A stretch of 64,000 nucleotides of DNA from Eumeta japonica (lineage: Eukaryota > Arthropoda > Insecta > Lepidoptera > Psychidae): assembly GCA_005406025.1 (NCBI GenBank), contig BGZK01001218.1:1-64000 (forward strand). The letters run 5' to 3'. The position numbers and the translations under genes were made by a program. Under the pieces are notes generated by a model that searched no databases, was not told the origin of the DNA, and saw only the letters and a program-made list of their open reading frames with translations. Numbering within the stretch: position 1 is the first letter of the stretch; every line of letters begins with the position of its first letter. This document shows positions 47,800 through 60,100 of this stretch, piece by piece.

Positions 47800-48255
47800 A
47801 AAAATAATGAAAATAGATTTTTAAGATCCTAAAACGTAAAGATTTCTTCAACATTCAGTCACCATCATTATCATTTCTTCGATCTTCAGCCAATCGCAAT
47901 GACTGAAAGGGATGTCTCAATAAACCAAAAAAAGTGTTGTAGTTACAGGAATGAATGCAGGTTTCAATATGGATTAAGAATGATGAAAGTATAGAGTCGT
48001 GCAAACTTTTGTCAGATAATTGGAGTCGGGATAAATAGTAAATACTATAGTATAGTGAAAATAAATATAGTGGGATAGGGAAAATTTCTTCCATTTGTCT
48101 TCCGTTCTTTTTCATCGCTTGGTGCAGAACTTTGCTCTGTGCTAATACGGCCTATTCTTTGGGAGTGAGAGTAGAGTCAAAAGAGTAACCGCGATCGAAA
48201 TCATAAACAGTACCGAGACCAAAACTGAACAGAAAGATCGTTTAAGATGAAATAT
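47800..48255. other. No gene seen
   Basis: Open frame 48115-47855 (minus) has no recognisable domain and is likely chance. Confidence 0.4.
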
Positions 48256-48259
48256 GATA

Positions 48260-48690
48260 GAATACTTTCTATGTTCACGCGGGTGAAACCACGGGTGAAA
48301 AGTTAGTTAAGTCATATTATTGTTTCATTACGGGACTTAAGTTGAACTTGAAAGTGCTCCCAGTTTTGCCATTTGCGACAATAAATCATAGTGTCCCTGA
48401 AGCATGTAATAATAAGAAATAAAAAAAAATACAAAAATATAGGTAAAATTGAATTCACAACCAAAACAAGAATCGTTATTGGAATCAGCCGCCCGAACAC
48501 AACTACCACAGTCACGTTGATATTCCATAATAAAAAGTTATAAAAAATATATATTTTAAATAAAATTTTATCAAGTCCATATTAAATATTATATGTCATA
48601 CAAGGTAAATATGTGTAATTTTGTAACGTTTTTGTTAATTCCGTTTCCATATAGGTCAAGTTTGTGACACTGGACTAGCAAAAAAGTAAA
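48260..48690. repeat. Duplicated segment paired with 17215-18190
   Basis: Uninterrupted counterpart of 17215-18190. Since that segment lies just upstream of gene A exon 1, this one may mark the former 5' end of gene B. Confidence 0.7.
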
Positions 48691-48959
48691 AGGAAAAAAC
48701 TAAAAGAGCGATATTATTATATGCTTGTAGCGGTCGCATAGAAGACGCAATGAATTTGTAATTTCATACGTAGATAAATTGCGTAGTTATAAACTGTATT
48801 GATTTGGTTTGGTTTATGAAATAGATTGATTTTACAGAATATAGAAAATATATTGTTGTTGCTTTGGGAGGATTTACCATGGTTCCTTAATTTATCATAT
48901 ATTAAAATGAGAATCTTATATAGACAAGAACTATATATAATAGATATATATATATATAT

Positions 48960-49405
48960 TATGTCGAAGAATCTGAATACAAGCAACGCCATCTAGTTTT
49001 AGTTTACCGAATTAATTTTGTAATGGTTCATTTTTGTTGTTTATGAAACGTCAAGCTGACAGCTTGGGTGAGGTTGATACGGACAAGTAATGGCAGCACT
49101 GTTTCATTCGCGAACCGGAAGAAGTGATTGAATGAGTGAAGTGAACGTTGAGTTGTAGGGAAAGTTCGTTCGTTATTTTAAATTCATTCTTGTTCGAGAC
49201 GTCGTCGAGTTAAGTTGTCATACTTGCTCCGTACCAAATTCACCACGTTTCAAATCTGTTTTCATCCTAACGGTTTTTGATTATTTTTGTGAGCTAACTT
49301 AATAGTGAATGAATACAACTAATTGAGAAGCGGTGTGCGTTGTTATTTCATCGCTACCAAGATGCCAAGCCCCTCGAAAGAGGATTCTCTGTCATATATA
49401 TAATA
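48960..49405 (+). other. GC-richer patch ending at a start-like ATG
   Basis: 49030-49380 is more GC-rich than its surroundings. It ends with ACCAAGATGCCAAGCCCCTC (ATG 49361, reading MPSPSKEDSLSY) before TATATA and another repeat. It looks like a 5' UTR, either of a retroelement or of a host first exon. No continuation was found. Confidence 0.35.
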
Positions 49406-49407
49406 TA

Positions 49408-49815
49408 CTAGCTTTTGCCCGCAGCTCCGTCCGCGTGGACTACGATATTTAGACCGTTTTAGAAGCGTTCGTGGTGTTTATTCATATTTTTCCCACACGA
49501 TCATTTTAAATGACATCTCTATTTTTTAAAGATTAAACTGTATATCTGGTTCTACACAACCAAATCAGATGATACATAGCTTAGATGTTAAGTGGGATCC
49601 CAAGTTACGAACCTGTGAAATTTTTATCAAAATCCGTTAAGCCGTTTTTTTGTGATGCGTAACAAACATACAGACAAACAGACAGATAAAATTCTGAAAA
49701 CAAAACCTTCTCCGTGAAAAAATACATATATATACCAATTTTCATAATGATCGGTCAAATAGTTTCTGAGTCTTTCGATTTCATAATATACACATCCTTC
49801 TTTATATAAATAGAT
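49408..49815 (+). repeat. Lepidopteran-type interspersed repeat
   Basis: Starts ACTAGCTTTTGCCCGCAGCT and contains ATCAAAATCCGTTAAGCCG, then ACAAACATACAGACAAACAG, a familiar moth/butterfly repeat. The TIR transposon copy 2 begins at its end. Confidence 0.7.
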
Positions 49816-49818
49816 ATA

Positions 49819-52622
49819 CGAGGGTGGTCCTTATTTTTCAAAGTGAAAATTATCAACGGGGCATCCTCTAATTATGTTCTCTGCTTTTTAATATGAATAC
49901 AGATTTTTCGTTTGATTTTTGAAATGACGTTTAGGGGTCGCGACCGACATTTTAAAATTAAAAAAGCCCTTAAAATAAGACAACCAATCAAGAAACAATT
50001 TTATGAAAGAATTTACAACAGGGTATGAGTTTTGTTTTTTTATATGACACGTCAACAAGCACTTGCTCTCAATTTGACTCCTCTCGCCTGACAATCTCAA
50101 GGGCACGTCCTGCAATTCGCTCAAGTTAGTTCCGTTTTGGCCGTGAGAGAGCGCACGTCGTCTGTTTTGTTTTCGTCGCTTATTGTGTTATTATGTCGTC
50201 AAAAAGTGAAGAAAGTGGAACTGTAGGTCAAATGGCGCCTAATTTGAGTGCAACGAAGTTGCCATCAATCAAAGAAATGTTGCAGTTGTTTTTTTTTTAC
50301 CACAAAAACGAAAACAATAAATTTACTCGTGATTCTGCTACTTTGACTGCTTGCAACGTCTTGGCTATATGGGAAAAGGCTGGAGTACCGACCAGATTGA
50401 AGAAACATGTGATTGCTAAAGTAGAACAATGCTTTAAAGAGTGGCAAAATATTAAAAAGAGTAAGGAAAAACGTTCGCAAGCAATAAGACAAAAAGAGAA
50501 GCAATGGCAGCATAAATAATAGATGAACTGTTTGATATTGCACATGCTACTGCCTTATATATCACGAAGGTTGAAGAAGATAGACAGTTTTTGCTAGCAC
50601 AACATGAGCAGGGCCGTAGGGGGCTAATCGGTGCAGTGGACAAAGCAACTTTAATTAAAGAGGCAAAAGTTCAAAAGAAACAAGAACGGCTTAAGAGAAT
50701 TCGCGAGCGTGAATCTGAACCCATCAACTCATTAAAAACACAACTTTTGCTTTCATCGTCTACAACTACTAGCACAGACTCAGACACAAGCATTTCATAT
50801 GAAATTGTGACTGCTGGTCCTTCTACGGCTAAGCCACCAGCGCGTAAACGAGGTCAAGTAGAGTTAGTGGATAGTCATTTAGCTTCAAGTCTTGACGCGA
50901 CCAAATTAAGTGACAGAAAAGCTGCGATTGTAATCACATCTACATTGAAAAGTGCAGGCTCTGACCCCATGAAATTTACTGTCAACAGATCGTCCATTCG
51001 CCGTCAGCATCAAAAGCATCGTAAAGAGATAGCGGAGTCTTTAAAACGTGAATTCAAAACTCGTAGATCGTTTTCCTATTTTGGTGTCAGGGCAAGGAAT
51101 TGATCGACCACTATCAGTCCCAAAATTAGGCCGTGGAACAGGATAGGCACGTGCGTCAACTGTCCTTGGTACAATACTGGAATGGGGATTGATTGATAAA
51201 GTAAAGTGTATGTGTTTTGATACGATGGCAGTTAACTCAGGACTAAGAAATGGAGCATGCATACTACTGGAGCCAAAAATGGAGAAAGATATGCTTTGGC
51301 TTGCATGTCGCCATCATATACTAGAGATAGTGTTAGAAGCTGTCGTGAGCACAGCACTAGGTCCTTCAAGTGGGCCTGATATTTTAATTTTCAAAAGATT
51401 TAAGAACTACTGGAACAAAATTGACCAGATCGACTACAAAACAGTAACATCTGACGTTCATTCGCTGGAATTAGTTCAAAACGTAGCTCAGGATATGATT
51501 TCCTTCGCTCAAAATCAACATAACCACTATCAGCCTCGAGATGATTATAAAGAGCTACTAAACCTCACCATTACTTACCTAGGAGGAGTTCCTGAGAAAC
51601 GAACATTATTTAGAATGCCAGCTACATAGGGCTCGCTGAATGGCAAAAGCTATGTATTTCTCGAAAATATTCTCATTTAGACACCCGTTCAAAATGACCA
51701 AAAAAGAAGAAAAAGGAATTAAAGATGTTCGCATTTTTTCAGTCATGATTTACGTTAAATACTGGTATCAAGCTTCTGTTTCTTCGTCAGTGCTTAGAAA
51801 TGACTTGTAACTATTAAAAGACCAGATTATATTCGAAAATATAAGTCCAGCACTATCCAAAGTTGCTTTAAAAAAATTATGGGATGTTTGTGGTACTTGT
51901 CAGAGGAGCTCGTATCATTTGCATTGTTTGATGACAAAATTGCTTTAGATACCAAACAAAAATTGGTACAAGCATTAGATACCTAAGGTCTCGATTTCTC
52001 TCTGAAGCGGATAAGTCTGGATACCAAGGATATTGCAAGAAAAAATATCAAAGACTTCGTGTCTAATAATTCATTCCGTTTCTTTGAGATACTTGGAATA
52101 TCATACAATTTTTAAAAAAAAGATGTTGCTGACTGATCAGCCGATGAGGATTATAAAGCTGGAAGAGATATAGTGCGGTTAATGAGAGTAGTCAATGATA
52201 TTGCAGAACGTGGTATTGCATTAATGGAAGAATTTAATAAGTTGATCACCTTTAATGAAGAGCAAAAGCAATATCTACATTTGATTGTCAAACAATTTAG
52301 AAAAAAATATCCCGACTCTAAAAAAATCAACCCTTGTTAAGTAATTTTTTCATTTACTTGTGTATTTTATGTTTAAATTGACTATTTAAATAATTTGACA
52401 TTTAATTTCTTTTAGTTTCCATTGCTATGAATAAATGTGGTAATTTATAAAAAAGTCTTTATTTTTTACTTTCCCCTTTTAAAAGTCCTGCCGCGACCTC
52501 TAAACATTAATAATAAATTCTAAAAAAAATAATCATGTTTTTTTCTCTCTTATATATCACTTTGCGAGGGTGCCCCGACAACATTTAAAAAAAACTTTTG
52601 TGAACAAATAAGGACCATCCTA
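49819..52622 (+). mobile_element. TIR DNA transposon, copy 2 (same family as 2998-5846)
   Basis: Ends CGAGGGTGGTCCTTATTT (49819-) and AAATAAGGACCATCCTAA (-52622) are imperfect inverted copies. TATA abuts both sides, giving a possible 4-bp TSD, though the right flank is a TA microsatellite so this is uncertain. It is about 2.8 kb, the same size as copy 1, with a homologous degraded ORF. Confidence 0.8.
50193..52337 (+). pseudogene. Broken transposase-like ORF of the copy 2 transposon
   Basis: Starts MSSKSEESGT at 50193. It shows AIWEKAGVPT, FDIAHATALYITKVEEDRQF, LLAQHEQGRRG, a charged coiled-coil region, MCFDTMAVNSGLRNGACILL, WLACRHHILEIVLEAVV, DLVSFALFDD-like text near 51910 and VVNDIAERGIALMEEFN near 52190. 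A frameshift at about 50515, a deletion plus frameshift near 51060, a stop at 51147 and several frameshifts after 51629 break it. It aligns throughout with 3250-5557 but has no counterpart of the 84-bp intron-like segment. Confidence 0.8.
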
Positions 52623-52640
52623 ATATACATATATGTATAT

Positions 52641-52707
<67 letters not shown>

Positions 52708-52715
52708 GTGTGTGT
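52623..52715. repeat. (TA)n microsatellite
   Basis: Nearly pure TA for about 60 bp after an impure ATACATATATG start. Confidence 0.95.
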
Positions 52716-52879
52716 ATGTATTTTATTAAAATATGTTATAAAATATTTTAAAAAATAATATGTAATAAATTATATAATAATATAATTTATAATTTAGCCC
52801 CTCTATAAAAATTTTTCAATATGTATTTACACATATTAACATATTTTGAAAAGAGGATCTTCAAAAAAAAAGCGTACTC

Positions 52880-52995
52880 TTTTTTAAAAAGCCAGCAACG
52901 CACGCCCTGGACACCCTTGAGATAGCTGGTGTCCATGGGCAAGGTTAACCATTCATAAAGCACGCATGCTCCTTTGCCTCTAAAAATTCTATAAA
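52880..52995 (+). repeat. Lepidopteran-type repeat fragment
   Basis: GCCAGCAACGCACGCCCTGG, then GTGTCCATGGGCAAGG and TCCTTTGCCTC: the recognisable 3' end of a common moth/butterfly repeat. Confidence 0.6.
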
Positions 52996-52999
52996 AACG

Positions 53000-53640
53000 G
53001 TTCAGCAATATGGCTAATAGTACAAATATAAGGGAAAAATTGAGAACCAATACTAGTTTTTTCCTTTATTAAGCATTATCATTCGCGATTACAATATGTA
53101 TCGTTCACAAACGCAAAGACAACGATCAAATGACACATCTTATATATTATATGTTATGCAATATGTTATACATTATGCAATATATAAACTCAGTTTCTCT
53201 CCTTAAATCTTAAAAGATATGTCTCACTATTTTTAATAAGCGATATTTATATTAATATTCATTGTCGTGCTCTGTTCCATAAAAAGTTTTCACACAAAAT
53301 TCTGCCCTCCTTATATACCCCTTAATAAAAGAACTTCCAAAAGTCCTTCTTAGTCTTTCTACGAATTGTCAAATTTCTTGATCGTAGCTTTAAACTTTTT
53401 GATTCGTATTTGATGAGGGACTCAGTAGTATTCGCTTTATCTACTACAACATTTTTTTTTCTATATTCGGTCATCAGTTTAAAACTACTAAAAATATGTG
53501 TATGGTATTTTGAACATTCCACGAGAAATCGTTTATAGATTATTTAATGTAATCTATTTCTGAATTTCACACACTTTTAACCATTTTTTTTATTTACTTT
53601 CATAATCCATGAAGCCTAACAGAGTAAACAAGTGGTAGCT
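53000..53640. other. No gene seen
   Basis: AT-rich. The minus frame 53522-53322 is lysine-rich and could be a transposon scrap, but I cannot name it. Confidence 0.4.
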
Positions 53641-53649
53641 GGTATATAT

Positions 53650-53820
53650 ATAGACACGCGGGAGCGACGGCTCAACGTACTCTCCGAAATACAGCAGCCG
53701 TGGTTTAACTTGACTTAAGTACTCGGTGGTCGTTTCCCTCGTAGCCAAGATCGAACACGATACCTTGTCGTTCGATGCCGATGATGTCAACCACTGATTT
53801 GTCACCACTCGATAGTTATC
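53650..53820 (-). repeat. tRNA-derived SINE head, copy 2
   Basis: Homologue of 19200-19385, with minus-strand ATCAGTGGTTGACATCATCG and GTGTTCGATCTTGGC in A- and B-box positions. Confidence 0.55.
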
Positions 53821-54139
53821 ACCGTTCGAATTATTAACTAATAAAAATTATCACAATCACATCTCTTGTCGACAACGTTCGCATAATAAATCGAATAAGT
53901 CAAATATTGTACCTAAACAGTCAAATGAAGCGATAACTCACATCTCGGGTAATTAATTATAAATAAATCCTTTGTCAACGTCATACCTAACCAATTAAGT
54001 CTCCCCTAGTTCACATAATCATCTCCATTAAAGCATAGAATTATCACACCTAATTGAACATCTAAGATTCGAACAAAACATGATAACACAATACGTGTAG
54101 TAAAATGTATAGCAATTTATAATAAATTCTCAATTTTTA

Positions 54140-54770
54140 ATATTTTCGGACAGCCAAATCAGGTCGAGTTGAATAGATACTTCAAGGTCGAGACACTCGA
54201 CGTAGGATGCGTTCTAAAGACAGAAGTTGATATTGTGGGGGCCCCAGCCCAAATGTGATAACAGTACTTTAGATGTAGTCGGATCGATGTCTTACAACGT
54301 GAAATACAATGATGCCACATGAAGTATCATCAAGGCACTCTTGTCGCGAAAAATGTGTGCTGTTCTATATGTCAACACCGAAAATCTCACTACTTGGTGT
54401 CGCACTAAGAAGAGATTTCCAAAGAAAGGAGAAAGAATGAAAAGTGATGGTTTAAAGGCTAACGTGCAAAGTTAGGTCATTTTTGGAATTAATATGGCAA
54501 AGTTAAATTTACCCTCTTCCAAGATTGGCTCTAAGACCATCTCGATTTCCGACACAAGTTGGTTTCGATACTCATCAACACATACCGGAAAAAATGTTAG
54601 TATGGACAGGGTTTGCAGACGGTGTTTGCTTTTATGCATACGTAGATTAATGTACGTTAATATAGCAGCAAATTTTTCAGTTTTAGTTTTCAATAAGTCA
54701 TTGGCATACAGAATGAATTGTGTAAAGAAAAGTACACATTCTTGAGAAACAACAACATTCACTTATTCCG
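54140..54770 (-). pseudogene. CR1/Jockey-like RT remnant, copy 2
   Basis: Homologue of 19790-20440: FILYANDLLKTKTEKFA near 54745-54690 and the IRPHLKY..WAGAP-like end near 54280-54230. It keeps the right arm only of the 19750-19790 palindrome. It lies directly next to duplicated block C. Confidence 0.7.
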
Positions 54771-56975
54771 TCAACATCTTTTGTCTGTTAAAAAAATTTT
54801 TGAAATGGTTTGATATTTTTTTTTTAATAAATCCAATATTCTGCAAGACATGGGTATTATTTTAGGTTACAAAAGAATGTTTTTAAACCTATTTCGATAT
54901 TTATATTATGATTTGTTTTTACGGTTTGTGTTGAATGTAAACGATGGTACTATTAGTTTACAATGTTTCGAAACGTAATATACCTTTCTTTACTGAATGC
55001 ATTTTCAATGTGTCCTAAGGTCGTGTGGAGCATGAGATCTGTGATTTTTTTCTGGACGATGAAAAACATACGACTTGACATATTCTATTCAACCTCACTC
55101 ACCATATTACCCTGATTTAGCAGCATTTGATTTTGAATTGTTTCCCAAAATCAAAAAGAAATTGAATGACAATCTCAAAAACAGTGGTCACATATATTTT
55201 TCAAGTTTTTTAAACGCATGGAAAAGTGTATAGATGATCAGGATAAATACTTTTAAAAAACAGATATTAGTGATAAACAATAAACATTACAATTTTGAAT
55301 CTAAATCTTTCGGCATATCCTCATATATTGTGGCCAAAAATTGAAATCTGTTGTCGAATACGAAAATATTATTATATCTTCTGTTTTTGTTTTCACTATT
55401 TATTCAAAAACTACAGCAAACAAAAAACAGAAGTTGGCAGGACCAATGTAACATATTAGAATACTTTAAAAATATGATTCAAGTATATTTCTGAGGGCGA
55501 ATCGCTATATTTATCGCTTCTCTATTTGATGAAATTTGCAACAATTTTGAATTATTTAAGTTTGTTTGCCCTAGAAACAATAAAACACGATATTTTTACA
55601 CTTTAGTATTTTGAGGTTATGAATAATTACACAATTACAGTCAGATTTGTGTGTGTCATATAATTACGTTACATGGTACTTTTACTGCAGAGTCACCTAC
55701 CACATCAAATTTGTAATAACGTTATTTTCTGCTCAATTAGTTTCGTTTGATGCCAGTATCAAGAAGATGGTAATAAAAATGTAGGGCATCATCTTAAAGT
55801 ACCTAACATGGCACCTTTTTAGATACTATTACTTTTAGTGGTACATGAGAAGTTGGTCGATTTTTCATGTTTTTGGTTTTGGTAGGATAATCAGTACTAT
55901 GAATATTTTATATAGAAAAAGATAGCATGCGATTTTTTATGTATAAATGTTCATACGTTTGTATCGCTTCTGTCTGACCCATTAGAATAATTGTTCATAA
56001 TTTATTACTACCAGATTCAAAATAAGACTAGATCAGACCCAAAATAAAAATTTAAGTCGAAACTGAAGTCAAAAATTCCAAGTGTATTAAAGTTCGTTAG
56101 TGAAAGTTTATGCACCTAGATAGGTATTTAAATCGGGACCGAGACTGTAATTTCAATTCGGTTGGACATCATGGACAAAGTTGGCGTCAACGTACACGAG
56201 AGTGTGGTTAAATAAAACTAAATTTTTAATGAGGTGACATTTAATTTTATTACATGTTAGAAAAACTAAATTAAGGAACCTACAATACTTATAAAATTTT
56301 GTCGTGAAACATAGCATTTATTACCACTTCCAACATCCTTAATTGTGCCACATAAAACCACATAACCACGTAACATACCACAAAAAATTTAATATAAATT
56401 ATACGTTTATTAAAACAACCCTTGTCAGGAAATGAAGGTTTTTTTATCTTATTTTAAAAAGTTTATTTTCTAAACAAGAAAAGATGAGCTTCCAAACTTG
56501 TACAGATGATTTTCTGTAATTCAAATCTGATAGAATTGACTATTCTTACATATAACTTATGCACATAATTTTCTAAGCACTTTACTTTAAATTGAAAAGC
56601 GCACTTATTCTTTTCTGATCTCTAGATGCTCGTTGATCGCAAGTAAAACAAGAATTAACTCGCAACACTTTTCTGACGACTTTATATACCAACGGATTGG
56701 TTCTCGAATTTTCGTTGAACTTTTATAGAGTACTAGACTGGATTGCTCAAGCGGATGCAAGAATCGCGTATTGGAGTTCGCAAAACGTTTTTTAATCGCG
56801 TTTTTTAAATTTTCTATTTTAACATCAAATGTTAATAGATATCCCTATCGCCCTTTTCTTATTTATAAATACTCCCCATAAGAATTCCCGTTACCTCATA
56901 ATGTACTAACCCTCTGAATTCACAACCGTAACGGTGATTTTCATTTAATCAAAAAGTGTTTTTCTTAAGTGTTTA

Positions 56976-57133
56976 TTAGTCAACATTCAGTTGCCTAAAG
57001 TTGCCCAATATCCCCAAGTGCTCCTCATTGTACGGACTAGCATTTATTCTTTTCGATTCTTCTGTTATAAATCGGTCTGAGGCGATGCAGTATTCCGCCA
57101 ACGACGGCGACGACAACTCTTCTACCCATTGTG
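56976..57133 (-). CDS. Gene C exon 6 (C-terminus)
   Basis: Acceptor CTGCAG-like (TTTTTTTTGCAG); encodes QWVEELSSPSLAEYCIASD to NFRQLNVD, then TAA. The stop overlaps an AATAAA, too close to be taken as the poly(A) signal. Confidence 0.88.
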
Positions 57134-60100
57134 CTGCAAAAAAAATGTAGATAAAATTAGATGCACATCGATTTCTTGATTAAAAAACACGATAAACTGG
57201 TATTTTTTAACTACTTAATTATACAATAATTGACACACAATCAATGTCAAAGGAATTAACGCTAAAGATATACACATTGACATTAAATCAGAAGAGAGGA
57301 CGATTAGTGCCTGTAAAACTAAAACGCAAACATCAAACAACAAAATCACCGTTTTAGATGACGTTTAAGACAAAAATACAACAATTATTATACAACGCAG
57401 CGAGAATTACGACAAAAGAATCAAGATTTATCTGTAGCGAACTTCCATTCAATTATATTATTTTCAGTATTTGTTATTTTGGCAATTTCAACAGGAAGTT
57501 AGATAACATATGGTTGAGTTGGTAACGTTTCGTCGGTAAAAGTCTCATAGAGTATAATAATTGGAGATCGGAATACCATAGCCGTTCAAATCTCTCTATA
57601 GTAGTCCGGTGGAAGTCCGGTCCTTATTATTATAAGCCTTTTTTCAGTTTGATAAAGTGTACATCGTCATTAGTTATATAAGTTATTAAAAATATAAAAG
57701 TGTGTTTAGATGGATACTTGCACACTGTGACCGCTATAAGAACTGTAATTAGAGCTTTGACCTTTGATATTACAGCTTCGTCACGTAAAAATTACTGAAG
57801 GTATCTGAATGGGACTTTAAGGTCAATGCGGAATCATTTTTAAATGGTTTTAGGATTGCCATAATATTACTTCAATTTTAATATCCCTTGCAGTATAAAT
57901 TGTATTTTGTTATCACTATCAATAATACCCAAGGATGGGCGCTAAAAATCAGTAGCAAACCTGTTTTGTGATCAAGAGCGGACCCGGCAGTGTGAACAGA
58001 ATTGACGTCGAGAACAGGACCACGATCATGTTCAAAATTGACACTACAATCGATTGATATAGAACATGAAAGAATTAATACTATTTCCATGAGAGGGAAA
58101 TCGGGGGCACATCTGAACAATAGCCGATTGGATAATACTAAAAGAAATATTAAATTTAAAGTTTCGCCCAGCGAAACTGGTGGGTAATAGCTCGGCTGTA
58201 TAAAAAATAACCGATATTATTTACTTTAATTTCTAAGTAATCACTTATTAGGAAAACACCGGCGATGTTATTGAACTGCTCTAACGTACCGTGTAATTCA
58301 GCCAAGGGCCGCTCCTCGCCGCCGTAGTCGCTGGGAAGCACCTCCCTAGAGACGTGTTTGTGCAAGTCCTCGTACGAGCTGTGGACGTAGATCCTCTCCG
58401 CCAACTTCTGAGATAGGACTGTTTTGAAAAGGAACACCACTTTGTCAACAAAAGACGGCGCATTTATTATATGGAAACCTTTAATTTTTATTCCATACAC
58501 GTTCTGAAAGCAAAATGGAATTATGACGAAACGGCTATGACTTATATCGCATACGTCGGCTTTGATTCTGAGCTTAGCAAATTCTTACCACTAATAATTT
58601 CTACCACTGTATAAATCTGTAGCATCTATCTGTACATACAATTTTATTTTTAAATATTGTGATTAATATTCATCATATGACACACTCACTCCAATTCAGT
58701 ATTTTAAAATATTTATGTCTCGTTATTTTTAGGGTTCCTAGCCAAGATGGCAAAAACAGAATCTTTATAGTTTCGTCACGTCCGTTTGTCCGTTTGTCTG
58801 TCCGTATGTCACAAGCAATTTATTCAAAAACTGCAGTACCTGTATTGATGACAGTTTTAGTGCAGGTGTCTTGTATTAGCTACTATTTAGTTTGTTGGTT
58901 AAATAATAAAAATAAATGTTTCTAGGGAAGGTACCCCATACATGTAACAGAAGGTAAAAAGATTCTTTTCAGCTGACATCAGCGAGTGGCACATATGTCG
59001 GCAGTGCTTTTAAAAACACTCTTATTATTTTTTTCTGATTACGTGAATAATTTCGGAAATAATCGACCCAATAATTGCAGAAATTGTGTCCCCCCTCTAT
59101 TTTCTAAACCTATGTCGAAAACAAATAAAAAAATAACAAAGGTAATATTTAATCTATACTTTAAAATATTATTATTTTGAACATAATGGGATTTACTGTT
59201 GTTGACTTATTGCCGAAAAACTGCGCTTTTCAATAAAAGGACATAAGTGCCATGAACGTACACTCTTTTTCTGATACATTTTAGTTTGTACTGATTTAAT
59301 AGTAATAGTCAACATACGCACTTGTTTTTCTAGTTATAAGCGACTAACGTGCTTATAAATATTTTGTGCAGGAAACATGGAAAAAGTGTAATAATGTACT
59401 TCGGAACCCTATAATGCGCTTAGCCAGTTTTTTAAACTAATGTCTGTCTGCCTGTATGATTATTTAATACATAACTAAAAACAATTTGACCTATTTTGAT
59501 AAAAATAGGTACAGTGTAAGAACATGTAACTTCGGAAATGATATGCAATATATGGTTTTGTTTAAGGTCTACTCGTTTTTTTGGAATAGATTGTGAAATA
59601 GCTGAACTTTAAATTTAAGTGAGAAATGTGATACTTTCTGTTTATCTATCAGTACTAATATATGGAATTGCATATACGATATGTTAGTATGAATAGATTA
59701 ACCTCAATGAGCGTCTATTTTGGTGATTTGCGTGCCTAAGCCATTGATCTGATCAATATAAAACTGGCGTTCGCACGCGCGAATGGAAAGGTTTCTAAAA
59801 AAATAATAGTTTTTGTACCTGATTTCGTTTGCATATTTGTACTATTAAGCCAAAGTACCGAACCGATTCTAAAAATTCCTTTATTCATAAAAATCTACTC
59901 TATTTTGATCAATATAGTCTACATTTTATTATAATTAGCATTTAAACTCTTCATTATTTTTTCGTAAATTTTAAGAAAAGGATTTCAAGGGTGCTTTCGA
60001 AACACAACAAAGTCTGACAATTGTTGGAAAAATAATGTCATAAGAAAGGCCGTCCGGCTTTAGTTTAAGAAATTTAAAAATATTGACTTTGAAAGTAGCC

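Noticed and set aside
47855..48115. 86-codon minus-strand frame
   Set aside because: No recognisable motif, and it lies in repeat-rich DNA between microsatellites and a duplicated segment.
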